Positions 1-8,049 of a stretch of 39,806 bases of DNA are shown piece by piece. Location: positions 1 to 39,806 of the forward strand of contig JAPKEJ010000020.1 in the NCBI GenBank assembly GCA_028822155.1, written 5' to 3'. Source of the DNA: Porticoccaceae bacterium. Lineage in GTDB: Bacteria; Pseudomonadota; Gammaproteobacteria; Pseudomonadales; Porticoccaceae. The position numbers and the translations under genes were made by a program. Under the pieces are notes generated by a model. That model saw only the letters and a program-made list of their open reading frames with translations. It was not told where the DNA came from and did no database searches. The stretch's first letter is position 1; each line of letters begins with the position of its first letter.

Positions 1-1
1 G

Positions 2-235
2 CCATATCTGACAAATGTCGCTGGCGATGGTCTTTACTATCAAGTCTCTTGGGATTCTCAGGGAGAATTAAAGGTACGTGGTGTACATCAATTTGGTTCG
101 GCAACACTAGATGAAAGCTCTCCTCACTATGCCGATCAAGCGGAAGATTATGCCAATGAGATTCTTCATGATCCCCTATTTGATTCGATCCTACGTGAGC
201 CAAAAATAGAGCGACGCTACAGGCCTGGAGAATAG
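2..235 (+). CDS. Penicillin acylase family protein, C-terminal fragment
   Basis: The reading frame is already open at the window edge and ends at TAG 233-235, leaving 77 residues of a larger protein. The tail contains SSPHYADQAEDYA and ends ERRYRPGE. This resembles the C-terminus of Ntn-hydrolase penicillin and acyl-homoserine-lactone acylases, where an 'S-PH-DQ' motif precedes the last helix and an RRYRPGE-like end is common. Such enzymes are periplasmic and self-processing, and they cleave amide-linked acyl chains. The catalytic Ser and the processing site lie outside the window, so neither activity nor substrate can be judged. The identification rests on this short tail only. Confidence 0.7.
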   Translation, partial: PYLTNVAGDGLYYQVSWDSQGELKVRGVHQFGSATLDESSPHYADQAEDYANEILHDPLFDSILREPKIERRYRPGE

Positions 236-252
236 AGCCAGGTTCTATTTTT
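231..252 (+). terminator. Candidate Rho-independent terminator of the acylase gene
   Basis: AATAGAGC (231-238) can pair with GTTCTATT (242-249), with one G-T wobble, around a CAG loop. The T-run 248-252 follows. The stem overlaps the acylase stop codon. The rest of 253-370 shows nothing recognisable. Confidence 0.45.
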
Positions 253-370
253 ACAGCGCATAAATCATTTAATCTAACTCTTAGTGGCGGGTAACGCTTG
301 CTTTTAAAGAGTGACACCCCGAAAATACTGGTCTTCCAAAAGAATTCGCCGTCCACCAAAAGAGTTAATC

Positions 371-1309
371 ATGTCTATCCATTGGTACCCCGGCCACATG
401 CACAAGGCCAGCAAAGAAATGATCGAGAGTTTACCTCTGGTAAACCTCGTGGTTGAAGTTCTCGACGCACGCATTCCTTTTAGTAGTTCGAACCCCTTCA
501 TACAGGAACTTTGTACGGAAAAGCCTTGCATTAAATTACTCAACAAAACCGATCTTGCAGAATCTGAGGCTACTCGCCAATGGCAGGATCACTTTGAATT
601 GCAAGACAATACCAAGACCATGGCACTAGATCTGCAAAATAGTGATCCCAGCAAACAGATTATTGCTCTCATTAATAAATTGTCCCCACAAAAAGAAGGC
701 CGCAATACACTAGTGATGGTGACTGGTATTCCCAATGTGGGGAAATCTTCGCTGATCAACTGCTTGGCGGGTAAGCACATTGCCAAAACCGGTGACGAAC
801 CAGCGGTTACCAAAGGTCAACAGCGGATAAACCTGCGTAATGGCATTATGCTATTGGACACGCCAGGAATCCTTTGGCCGAAAATAGAAAATCCTCAAGG
901 TAGCTACCGTCTAGCCACAACTGGGGCGATAAAAGATACCGCTATGGAATATGATGATGTCGCTTTTTTCGCTGCAGAATATCTACTCGCTGCATATCCC
1001 AATAGACTGCGGGAACGATTTAAATTTGACCAACTACCCGAATCACCTCTTCAGCTCTTAGAAATCATTGGTGCCCAACGCGGCTGTCTCCGTGCTGGTG
1101 GGCGAGTTGATCTAGAGCGTGTCTCAACTATTTTCATTAACGAGTTACGTGCTGGAATACTAGGTAAAATTACCTTCGAAACACCCGAGGTTATTGACTT
1201 AGAAATGCAGCAAGTGCAGATTATTAAGGCAGAAAAAGCCGAACGCGAGAAACTGCGTTTAGATAAAGCGGCAGCCCGGCGCAGAAAAGCTAAGTCAAAC
1301 CGCAAATAG
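371..1309 (+). CDS. rbgA: Ribosome biogenesis GTPase YlqF/RbgA
   Basis: This is a circularly permuted GTPase of 312 aa that acts in late maturation of the large ribosomal subunit. The G motifs appear in permuted order: G4 NKTD (58-61), then G1 GIPNVGKSS (119-127), the T of PAVTKGQ (near 147) as G2, and G3 DTPG (163-166). The C-terminus is a basic helix rich in K, R and E, as in the family. The frame is open from a GTG at 311, but family members begin at MS-HWYPGHM, so I take ATG 371 as the start although it has only a weak ribosome binding site. The length is normal for gammaproteobacteria. The gene converges on the flavoprotein gene with a 2-bp gap. Confidence 0.93.
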   Translation: MSIHWYPGHMHKASKEMIESLPLVNLVVEVLDARIPFSSSNPFIQELCTEKPCIKLLNKTDLAESEATRQWQDHFELQDNTKTMALDLQNSDPSKQIIALINKLSPQKEGRNTLVMVTGIPNVGKSSLINCLAGKHIAKTGDEPAVTKGQQRINLRNGIMLLDTPGILWPKIENPQGSYRLATTGAIKDTAMEYDDVAFFAAEYLLAAYPNRLRERFKFDQLPESPLQLLEIIGAQRGCLRAGGRVDLERVSTIFINELRAGILGKITFETPEVIDLEMQQVQIIKAEKAEREKLRLDKAAARRRKAKSNRK

Positions 1310-1311
1310 CG

Positions 1312-2502
1312 CTATACGTAGGTTCCTGCTGCATAACCAGAAGCCCAGGCCCACTGAAAGTTATACCCGCCCAAATGGCCCGTTACATCCAGTACCTCTC
1401 CTATAAAGTACAAGCCAGGTTGACTCTTGCACTCCATGGTCTTTGATGAAATATGGTCGGTGTCAACGCCACACAGGGTTACCTCGGCGGTTCGATAACC
1501 TTCGGTACCTGAGGGTCTTAATTGCCAGTTGTTCAGCGTATCTGCAATATACTGCAAAACCCCGTGGGGAATTTCAGCAATCGCAGTGTCAGCATACGTA
1601 CCCCAATAAATAGTTTCCAATGAATGAACAAGCCCTTTTGAAAGTATAGGTGCCAGCAGACTTCTTAACAGACTCTTTGGGTTAGACTGTTTTAATCCAA
1701 GTAATAGTGTCTGAGCATCCTGACCAGGTAATAAATTCACACTAATAAATTCGCCTGGCTTCCAATAACTGGACAGCTGCAAGGCTGCTGGGCCACTGAT
1801 GCCGCGATGAGTAAATAATAAATTCCCTCGAAAGCTCATGCCATTGACCGACATTTCTACGTCCAGGGACAATCCCGAGTTTGATTCGCTCAGATCTTTT
1901 ACCCAATCGCTAAAGGTAAAGGGCACCAAGCCGGCAGTGCGTGGCAGTAAATTAAGGCCGAATTGTTCCGCAATTTCATAGCCAAAACCCGAGGCGCCCA
2001 AGGTTGGAATCGATAGGCCACCAGAGGCGACGACTAAAGACCGACAATGAAAACTCTTTTCTTTTAGCGATAAGGTAAAGCCACCCTCATCTTGAACTTT
2101 AATTTGGCTAATGATCGACTTGGTCTCAATAACCACTCCGGCGGCCGTGCACTCATCAAACAACATTTTTAAAATATCTTTAGATGAATTATCACAAAAT
2201 AATTCACCATGGCTTTTCTCATGGTAAGTAATTTGGTGCTGCTCAACAAGATCGATAAATTGCCACTGGTTGTAGCGCTTAAGGGCTGAAATACAAAAAT
2301 GAGGGTTGTTTGAAAGATAGTTTTCAGGGGTAATATCCAAGTTGGTGAAATTACAACGCCCACCACCTGACATAAGTATTTTTTTACCCACTTTATTACT
2401 ACTATCAAGTACCAATACTGATTGGCCGCGCTGGCCTGCCGTAAAAGCGCAGAATAATCCAGCAGCACCGCCACCAATAATGATGACATCGTAATCTTTC
2501 AT
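1312..2502 (-). CDS. yhiN: BaiN/HI0933 (YhiN)-family FAD-dependent oxidoreductase
   Basis: This is a 396-aa flavoprotein of the HI0933/YhiN family (NAD(P)/FAD-dependent oxidoreductase, BaiN-like). The N-terminus carries the FAD dinucleotide-binding GGGAAG motif (residues 10-15). It is followed by the family signature KKILMSGGGRCNFTN (40-54). The C-terminal GEVLDVTGHLGGYNFQWA region forms the second half of the FAD site. The length is typical and there are no breaks. ATG 2502 overlaps the stop of the upstream DUF1415 gene in an ATGA, so the two are translationally coupled. The physiological substrate of the E. coli-type members is not settled. BaiN in gut Clostridium reduces bile-acid intermediates, which should not be transferred to this organism. 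Confidence 0.9.
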   Translation of the reverse strand: MKDYDVIIIGGGAAGLFCAFTAGQRGQSVLVLDSSNKVGKKILMSGGGRCNFTNLDITPENYLSNNPHFCISALKRYNQWQFIDLVEQHQITYHEKSHGELFCDNSSKDILKMLFDECTAAGVVIETKSIISQIKVQDEGGFTLSLKEKSFHCRSLVVASGGLSIPTLGASGFGYEIAEQFGLNLLPRTAGLVPFTFSDWVKDLSESNSGLSLDVEMSVNGMSFRGNLLFTHRGISGPAALQLSSYWKPGEFISVNLLPGQDAQTLLLGLKQSNPKSLLRSLLAPILSKGLVHSLETIYWGTYADTAIAEIPHGVLQYIADTLNNWQLRPSGTEGYRTAEVTLCGVDTDHISSKTMECKSQPGLYFIGEVLDVTGHLGGYNFQWAWASGYAAGTYV

Positions 2503-3068
2503 TCTGGATTAGGTCCTGTTAGCTGGGCCCAACGTCGCTCAATATCCTCTCGACCGATAGATTCTAAAATATTGATATTTTTTGTCGGAATTGTCTCTGG
2601 ATTAGGAAAGCTACCTAAGGCGCGAGCCATCATATCTTCGCGTAAAAAGTGTATTAGCGGATAGGGAGAGCGGTTACTGAAATGGCTTGCCGACTCGGCT
2701 GGTTCTTCAGCAAATTGGTAGTTGGGATGAAAACTGGCTAACTGAATAATCCCCTCTAGACCCGCATCCGTTAAAAGTGTGTCAGCAAGATCAACAACAT
2801 CAAGATATTCTTCAAAGTCATTTAATGCATTAGGGATAACTAACAAAGTAGTCGCAATATTCAACTCCGAGGTACTCTGAATAAGATCCAACTCAGCCAG
2901 AAAGGTATGCATGATCTGCTCTAACTCAGTTGACTCGCATATTTTTATTCTTAGCCCATCCGACGATACGACGGGTGCCGCGAATGGGCATAAGTTGAGG
3001 CCCACAACAAAGTTTTCGAGCCAAGCTCGAACCTGCTGTTCTATTAAGGACACAACCACCGCGGCCAT
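2499..3068 (-). CDS. DUF1415 family protein
   Basis: This is a 189-aa soluble protein with the DUF1415 hallmark near the N-terminus, WLENFVVGLNLCPFA (residues 16-30). The C-terminal half has the conserved FHPNYQFA and NRSPYPLIHFLRED segments. The family is widespread in Proteobacteria and its function is unknown. ATG 3068 is the only reasonable start and no strong ribosome binding site precedes it. Its stop overlaps the next start by 4 bp (ATGA), so it heads a two-gene operon with the flavoprotein. The pairing hints at a shared role but proves nothing. Confidence 0.88.
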   Translation of the reverse strand: MAAVVVSLIEQQVRAWLENFVVGLNLCPFAAPVVSSDGLRIKICESTELEQIMHTFLAELDLIQSTSELNIATTLLVIPNALNDFEEYLDVVDLADTLLTDAGLEGIIQLASFHPNYQFAEEPAESASHFSNRSPYPLIHFLREDMMARALGSFPNPETIPTKNINILESIGREDIERRWAQLTGPNPE

Positions 3069-3164
3069 AGTAAATCCAAGTTGGATAATAATAGGCGCAG
3101 GATACCGATTACCATGAACCGGAACAAGGAATGACTGAGAAGTAAGGTAGGGGATTTTCCCTAA

Positions 3165-3344
3165 TCAGGGCGCTTTCCTCGTTAAATAGGCTTTAATGGG
3201 TAGGGCTAACTCATTGCTAAACCAGCCTTCTTGTAGATGAGTGTCTAACTGTTGTAAAAAGACATCATGACCCTGCTCTTGAAACAACTCAAAAGGTCCT
3301 TTTGAAACACTCATAGCGACCTTCCAAGCACCGTCTATGTGGAT
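3165..3344 (-). pseudogene. C-terminal gene fragment, possibly SAM-dependent methyltransferase
   Basis: A minus-strand frame opens after a TGA near 3345-3347 and reads DGAWKVAMSVSKGPFELF and onward to ALPIKAYLTRKAP, stopping at TGA 3165-3167. An internal ATG (3314) with GGAAGG upstream could make a 49-aa protein. The sequence instead looks like the last 55-60 residues of a longer enzyme: the 'SKGPFELF...LPI-A-L-RK' pattern resembles the C-terminus of class I SAM-dependent methyltransferases. No N-terminal part is present, because the opposite-strand fragment begins at the same junction. I read it as a decayed remnant. The family call is tentative. Confidence 0.4.
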
Positions 3345-3421
3345 TCAATCCTCACAATGAAGATGTCATCGAAACCCATGCTGACATGCTTGTGGATATG
3401 CTTTTGGGCAATGCAAAGTAA
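3317..3421 (+). pseudogene. C-terminal gene fragment, possibly TetR-type regulator
   Basis: A plus-strand frame reads GFNPHNEDVIETHADMLVDMLLGNAK before TAA 3419-3421. A final amphipathic helix after a proline-containing loop is typical of the last helix of TetR-family repressors. No start codon and no helix-turn-helix domain precede it: the frame closes at TAG 3314-3316, and the upstream DNA belongs to the opposed fragment. A deletion near 3340 would explain two 3-prime gene ends abutting. About 130 bp downstream lies a palindrome in front of the MFS gene, which could be the operator of the lost regulator. Confidence 0.4.
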
Positions 3422-3525
3422 TCGCAACAATAATCAAAACTACGCCTAATATCTAAGGCTAATCACACAAACAATTAAGCCCTAAAACTGAGTCGAAATA
3501 GGCGGTAAAATAATCATCTTATTTT

Positions 3526-3538
3526 TGTCTATAAGACA
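3526..3538. promoter_or_regulatory. Perfect palindrome TGTCT-ATA-AGACA upstream of MFS gene
   Basis: TGTCT (3526-3530) and AGACA (3534-3538) form a perfect inverted repeat around ATA. It contains TATAAG, which could serve as a -10 element, although no good -35 lies 17 bp upstream. If transcription starts just after it, the leader is too short for a TTG start at 3550 and fits the ATG at 3607. Apart from this site and the two gene remnants, 3069-3606 shows nothing recognisable. Confidence 0.4.
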
Positions 3539-3606
3539 CAAATAATGCTTTGAAATACTCGTTTTTAAGAGTACATTGGCGCCAAATTATTAGAGCTGTT
3601 TTTGTC

Positions 3607-4845
3607 ATGCCCGTTCGTACCGTTGTCGCCATTTGGCCTCTCTTTGCTGGCCTCTCTCTTATCGGTCTCGCTGTTGGCGTACAAGGCAGTTTGTTAGGCG
3701 TGCGCGCAGCTTTAGAGGGTTTTGACGACCTACTGATTGGACTCTTAATGTCATGCTACTTTGCCGGATTTTTGGCGGGATCACTACTAACCCCAAAGAT
3801 GATTCAACGCGTCGGTCATATACGTATTTTTGCCGCACTGTCTGCAGTGGCATCAGTCACTATTTTGGTACATGCGCTATTTGTTAATCCCTGGGCTTGG
3901 GCACTGATGAGATTACTAACCGGTTTTGCATTTTCAACCATCTATGTGGTCTCAGAAAGCTGGCTCAATCAGTCATCCAATAACGCTAATCGTGGCCAGA
4001 TCTTATCCGTGTATACAACTATTTTGCTCGCTGGGATTTGTGCCGGTCAATTTATGCTTAATGTGGCGGACCCCACTGAATTTACCTTATTTATTCTAAT
4101 CTCTGTGATGGTCAGTGTTGCTGCGGTTCCGATTTTGTTGTCAATCGTACAAACACCGCCTATTGAAGAAACAGAGCGAGTGACCATTAGCCACCTGTGG
4201 TTTCGCACAAGGGTTGGTGTGATTGCCATCGTAATGTCGCAATGGGTATCAAGCATTCTGTTTAGTATGGGCGCAGTCTATGCAACAAAGCTGGGATTCA
4301 GCGTTTACCAAGTCGCCAATTTTATGGGTGCCATGATGGCCGGCGGAATGATCCTACAATGGCCGCTAGGGAAGCTGTCAGATAGCATTGATCGGCGCTG
4401 GGTAATCGGCTTTTCGAGCTTAGCTGCTGTTTTTCTTGCCGTTATTCTTAGTTTTATGGATAGTGCATCCCCATGGCTCTATGGGCTTGTATTCTTATTT
4501 GGCGGCTGCTCTCTTTCGCTATATTCGATTGTGGTGGCTTTCACTAATGACCACTTGCGTCCGGCAGAGATCGTCCCTGCCAGTGGTACTATTATTCTGA
4601 TCAGTGGCCTGACATCTATCACTGGTCCTATCACTGCGGTATTTTGGTTACAAATTTTTGGATTAAAAAGCTTTTTTATACTGATCGCGGTGAGTTTGCT
4701 GGGTATGGGAGTAATGAGTATTTGGCGTGTTCTGACTATTCCGGCTCTACCTGCTGAATACAAGGTACAGAGTACGCTACAGGCAGCAGCAGCACCTGTT
4801 GGTACTATTTTGCACGCAGAAGAGGAGATACCTGCCGCGACCTAA
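3607..4845 (+). CDS. MFS transporter, YcaD-like
   Basis: This is a polytopic inner-membrane protein of 412 aa with about 12 hydrophobic segments. The first half has the family pattern MSCYFAGFLAGSLLTPK followed by RVGHIRIFAALSA, and then WAWALMRLLTGFAFSTIYVVSESWLN. The latter matches the YcaD branch of the major facilitator superfamily. A second-half loop carries the GKLSDSIDRRWV motif. The substrate is unknown. The frame also opens from a TTG at 3550, adding KYSFLRVHWRQ before the first membrane segment. I prefer ATG 3607 because TM1 begins right after it and because a palindrome with a possible -10 sits just before 3550. The gene converges on the hemolysin-III gene with a 5-bp gap. Confidence 0.88.
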   Translation: MPVRTVVAIWPLFAGLSLIGLAVGVQGSLLGVRAALEGFDDLLIGLLMSCYFAGFLAGSLLTPKMIQRVGHIRIFAALSAVASVTILVHALFVNPWAWALMRLLTGFAFSTIYVVSESWLNQSSNNANRGQILSVYTTILLAGICAGQFMLNVADPTEFTLFILISVMVSVAAVPILLSIVQTPPIEETERVTISHLWFRTRVGVIAIVMSQWVSSILFSMGAVYATKLGFSVYQVANFMGAMMAGGMILQWPLGKLSDSIDRRWVIGFSSLAAVFLAVILSFMDSASPWLYGLVFLFGGCSLSLYSIVVAFTNDHLRPAEIVPASGTIILISGLTSITGPITAVFWLQIFGLKSFFILIAVSLLGMGVMSIWRVLTIPALPAEYKVQSTLQAAAAPVGTILHAEEEIPAAT

Positions 4846-4850
4846 GATAT

Positions 4851-5480
4851 TTAACGAACATATCCAATAATTGCAATGAAATGGGCGGTTGAACCAGCCA
4901 ATACAGCGAAGTGCCAAACACCATGCGCATGTTTCAAATGCCAGGTTTTATCTACTACATAAAATATAACGCCCGCAGTGTAGGCGACACCTCCGGCCAC
5001 CAACCAATTAAAACCAACTACATTCATCGCGTCTTTTAATCCAGAAAAGTCTAGTGCGCAGGCCCAACCCATGGCTAAGTAGATGATTAATTGGGCAACC
5101 TTGACCCGACGACCTGATAAAAATATCTCGCTCAAAATACCAATCAGCGCGAGCGTCCAAATCACAATCATGATCCACCAACCACTACCATCCCTCATGC
5201 TAACAAGCATAAACGGAGTGTAGGTTCCTGCTATCAGAAAATAGATAGCAATATGATCCAATAACTGAAATAGGCGTTTTAACCCATCAGGTCGGAAACT
5301 GTGGTACAGGGTCGAGATGGTATAGAGTAAGACCAGCGACACACCAAAAATAGTAAAGCTGGAAATGATCCAAGGATCTGCAGTCTGAACACTAACCGTC
5401 AACAGTGAACCTAGTGCGATCAAGGACAATGCAGCCCCCACTAGGTGGCTAATACTATTAAGTCGCTCCCCGTAATACAT
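4851..5480 (-). CDS. trhA: Hemolysin III / PAQR-family membrane protein
   Basis: This is a 209-aa integral membrane protein with seven predicted hydrophobic helices, the size and topology of the bacterial HlyIII/TrhA branch of the PAQR family. The metal-site residues known from that superfamily are all visible: the S-x3-H motif S56-H60, D75 next to H76, and HGVWH (H186, H190) in the last third. In adiponectin receptors the equivalent residues bind zinc and form a hydrolase-like centre. Bacterial TrhA has been linked to membrane energetics and fluidity. ATG 5480 is preceded by AAGGG at a good distance. The gene stands alone, with no operon partner. Confidence 0.92.
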   Translation of the reverse strand: MYYGERLNSISHLVGAALSLIALGSLLTVSVQTADPWIISSFTIFGVSLVLLYTISTLYHSFRPDGLKRLFQLLDHIAIYFLIAGTYTPFMLVSMRDGSGWWIMIVIWTLALIGILSEIFLSGRRVKVAQLIIYLAMGWACALDFSGLKDAMNVVGFNWLVAGGVAYTAGVIFYVVDKTWHLKHAHGVWHFAVLAGSTAHFIAIIGYVR

Positions 5481-5518
5481 AATTGCCCTTAATCTTCTAG
5501 TTAATACTGAGTCTCACG

Positions 5519-6430
5519 CTAGCTTCCGACAAGATCTGCCGACATTATGTGCGCAGTAATACGCGTCAGGAGTTTGGGTAAAACCTCATCTGGAATATTG
5601 TGGCCCATCACTGGAAAAATTACTAACTCCGAGCCTTTGATAACCTCCGCCGTATGCTGTCCATGTGCAGGCGGTATCAGGCCATCTTCTGCACCGTGTA
5701 TTACCAATGTACGGACTTTAATGGTTGACGTTTCCGCGGTGCGATCCCCTGCATCTAATATCGCCATATACTGCCGAGGCATTGAATCCAGATAAAAGCC
5801 ACGCTCACTCAACGCTTTGGCGCGCTCATCTGCCGCTGCACCAGATGCCAAGCTCGCCAATGCCTTTCGAGCCTCCTTGGTTGGTTTAGGGAGATGGTTG
5901 GCACCAGTCGTTGACATTACAGATGTTAAACTACGCACTCTTTCAGGGTACTGCGCTGCCACCTTTTGCGCGATCATTCCCCCCATGGAAAACCCAACGA
6001 CGTGCGCATCTTTATAATCAACAGCATCCATAAGACCCACGGTGTCTGCTGCCATATCATCCAGTGTATAGGGTGTATTAACCCTTAAACCCAGTCTGTT
6101 TTTTAGCAATTGCAGCCATATGGTAGGTTGCCCCCAATCATCAAAGCGCGTTGAACCGCCCGTATCACGATTATCAAATATTAAAACGTGGTAACCCGCT
6201 TGCTCAATGCCTCTCACCAAATTATCACCATGAACCAGATTAGAGGCTCCCAGACCCATAATCATGAGTACCTTGGGGTTTTCTTTTTGCCCAATCTCGC
6301 GATAAGCGATCTCAATGTTATTGACTGCTACCGTTTTTAAGGGATATTGGTCTATATAAATGTGCGAAAAATCAGCATTAGCCAATGATGCGCAAAAAAA
6401 TAGTATCAAAGAGAAACTAGCTTTGTTCAT
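5519..6430 (-). CDS. Exported alpha/beta hydrolase
   Basis: This is a 303-aa serine hydrolase with the alpha/beta fold. An N-terminal signal peptide (hydrophobic residues 5-17, likely cleaved after ANA) points to the periplasm. The nucleophile elbow is GFSMGG with Ser148. The acid is probably Asp249 in HGAEDG, and the base His277 in VMGHNIP, so the triad is complete. An oxyanion-hole motif MGLG lies at 58-61. The start ATG 6430 has AAAGGAA upstream. Close relatives act on esters, lactones or C-C bonds and the substrate cannot be told from sequence. The 188 bp between this gene and the next upstream gene show nothing recognisable. Confidence 0.88.
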   Translation of the reverse strand: MNKASFSLILFFCASLANADFSHIYIDQYPLKTVAVNNIEIAYREIGQKENPKVLMIMGLGASNLVHGDNLVRGIEQAGYHVLIFDNRDTGGSTRFDDWGQPTIWLQLLKNRLGLRVNTPYTLDDMAADTVGLMDAVDYKDAHVVGFSMGGMIAQKVAAQYPERVRSLTSVMSTTGANHLPKPTKEARKALASLASGAAADERAKALSERGFYLDSMPRQYMAILDAGDRTAETSTIKVRTLVIHGAEDGLIPPAHGQHTAEVIKGSELVIFPVMGHNIPDEVLPKLLTRITAHIMSADLVGS

Positions 6431-6618
6431 CGGTATTCCTTTATCAGTTTAGCTTGGCAAATTAGTGTTATTTCGGATCATCACATGCGCCATATACAAT
6501 ATTAGGACTAAGCTCACAAATCTACAGCCAAATACACGCAATTAACGACCCTTTAGTCATAGCGGTGCCATCCATGTCCACTAGTCGATCCAAAATCTAA
6601 TACCAAAATCAATGATGT

Positions 6619-7896
6619 CTAACGAGTCAGTTCTTTCTGCATAGCCATAGTCTTTTTCGTTGCTGCAAATACTGTTAATTGAGGGTCTGCCAGTCCGGTG
6701 CGGCCGATAGAATCGATCTGACCATAGAACCAGTACTGCACTGCAAAGCCAGCCAAAGCCTTGAGTACTTTTAGATTCCCTAGCCATGCTAACCACCCCG
6801 GAAATAATGATAGCGAATCCTCATAGCGCGGTAATTCACCTAAACCTGCCATAAGTTGATTAGGCGCGTCAGTCATAACGCACATAGGACGTCCCAGACC
6901 AATGATGTCAGCACCACCGCTGTCAAGAGCCTGTTCCATTGCCGCACACTGCCTAAAGCCGCCAGTGACCATCAATGGTACGCTCACCTTTTTACGCATA
7001 GCAATGGCAAAATCCATAAAGTAAGCCTCGCGCATCATTGTCGATTGTGCCACGTTTTGTTGCTCTTCCTCTTCCATACCAGTCATACCCAGTAATTTGG
7101 GCTGTTCGTAAGTACCGCCAGAAATTTCGATGAGATCAATACTTGCTTCTTGCAACCACTGCGCGACTTTAAGGCTCTCTTCAAAGGCAAACCCGCCCTT
7201 TTGAAAATCGGCGCTATTGAGTTTAACAGCCACTGGAAAGTGTGCCCCCACAGCCGTTCTAACTGAAGCCACCACTGCCAATAAGGCCCGCGCGCGATTA
7301 GCAAGGTCACCGCCATACTCGTCGCTGCGCTGATTACTGCGTGGACTAAGAAACTGTGACAACAAATAACCATGAGCGGCATGAATCTGTACTCCTGTAA
7401 ACCCAGCCTCTTTAACAGCTGCAGCACAAACACCAAAGCGGCGTACAATATCTTCTATTTCGAGTACCGTAAGCGCCACCGGCTGACCAAACTGACCTCC
7501 AGGCAGACCCAATTTGACCGGCGACGGCGCCTTAGGGTTTGGGTTAATTATTTTTTGTGTCTGTCGCCCCGCATGACTTATCTGCGCCCAAAAATGATTT
7601 CCATTACGGGTTCCGGCCGCTGCCCAAAGGGCTAGCGCATTATGCATTTGTGGGCTAGGCGGTCTATCAATGACCACGTTACCTGGGCGCTCGAGATGAT
7701 CGTTGTCGACAATAATATTTCCCGACAGCAACATACCAGCGCCACCGTCACTCCATAACCCATAAAGACGCTCAAGTTCTTCTGTCGGCATTCCTTCAGC
7801 GGTAGCCAAACCCTCAGTCATCGCAGCCTTAGCTAAACGATTTGGCAGCACAGCACCACAAGGCAAGCTTAGCGGCTGAGAAAATAGTGTAGTCAT
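6619..7896 (-). CDS. NADH:flavin oxidoreductase, Old Yellow Enzyme family
   Basis: This is a 425-aa FMN-dependent TIM-barrel enzyme of the OYE family, which reduces activated C=C bonds of enones or enoyl-CoAs. Visible motifs are PNRLAKAAMTEG (18-29), QISHAGRQ (105-112), IHAAHGYLLSQFLSP (171-185, with the substrate-anion-binding pair H172/H175), NQRSDEYGG (188-196) and a late GLGRPM phosphate-binding loop. It lacks the Fe-S and second flavin domain of 2,4-dienoyl-CoA reductase, so it is a single-domain member with a C-terminal extension of about 50 residues. The start ATG 7896 has AAGG upstream. It diverges from the thioesterase/CoA transferase genes and shares a 153-bp promoter region with them. 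Confidence 0.92.
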   Translation of the reverse strand: MTTLFSQPLSLPCGAVLPNRLAKAAMTEGLATAEGMPTEELERLYGLWSDGGAGMLLSGNIIVDNDHLERPGNVVIDRPPSPQMHNALALWAAAGTRNGNHFWAQISHAGRQTQKIINPNPKAPSPVKLGLPGGQFGQPVALTVLEIEDIVRRFGVCAAAVKEAGFTGVQIHAAHGYLLSQFLSPRSNQRSDEYGGDLANRARALLAVVASVRTAVGAHFPVAVKLNSADFQKGGFAFEESLKVAQWLQEASIDLIEISGGTYEQPKLLGMTGMEEEEQQNVAQSTMMREAYFMDFAIAMRKKVSVPLMVTGGFRQCAAMEQALDSGGADIIGLGRPMCVMTDAPNQLMAGLGELPRYEDSLSLFPGWLAWLGNLKVLKALAGFAVQYWFYGQIDSIGRTGLADPQLTVFAATKKTMAMQKELTR

Positions 7897-7923
7897 GGAA
7901 AGGCCTTAGAAAGTAAGTTTTGG

Positions 7924-7952
7924 GACTATCATTATACGATCATTATTTAGTC
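7924..7952. promoter_or_regulatory. Repeat-rich candidate operator between divergent genes
   Basis: ATCATTAT occurs twice (7928-7935 and 7939-7946), spaced 11 bp start to start, about one helical turn. The pair is bracketed by the inverted repeat GACTA (7924-7928) and TAGTC (7948-7952). It lies between the OYE gene and the thioesterase gene, where a shared regulator would bind. No regulator gene is adjacent. Confidence 0.35.
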
Positions 7953-8049
7953 AAGAGTGCATGAAAAAACGTGATAAAAAGTATAGGTTTTAACTGTTTT
8001 ATTGTTATCCTTCGCCGCTGCTGATTTTCCTCATAAAACAGGACTGACA

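Noticed and set aside
311..370. GTG start 20 codons upstream of the YlqF start
   Set aside because: Family members begin at MS-HWYPGHM; the extension has no family counterpart and no better ribosome binding site.
480..500. TTCGAACCCC resembling a tRNA T-loop
   Set aside because: It lies inside the YlqF coding region and no acceptor stem or other arms can be found around it.
3550..3606. TTG start for the first MFS transporter
   Set aside because: No ribosome binding site, a possible -10 within the palindrome just upstream leaves almost no leader, and TM1 begins directly after ATG 3607.
7083..7448. 121-codon frame within the OYE gene
   Set aside because: Same strand, different frame of a fully conserved enzyme; no domain and no ribosome binding site.
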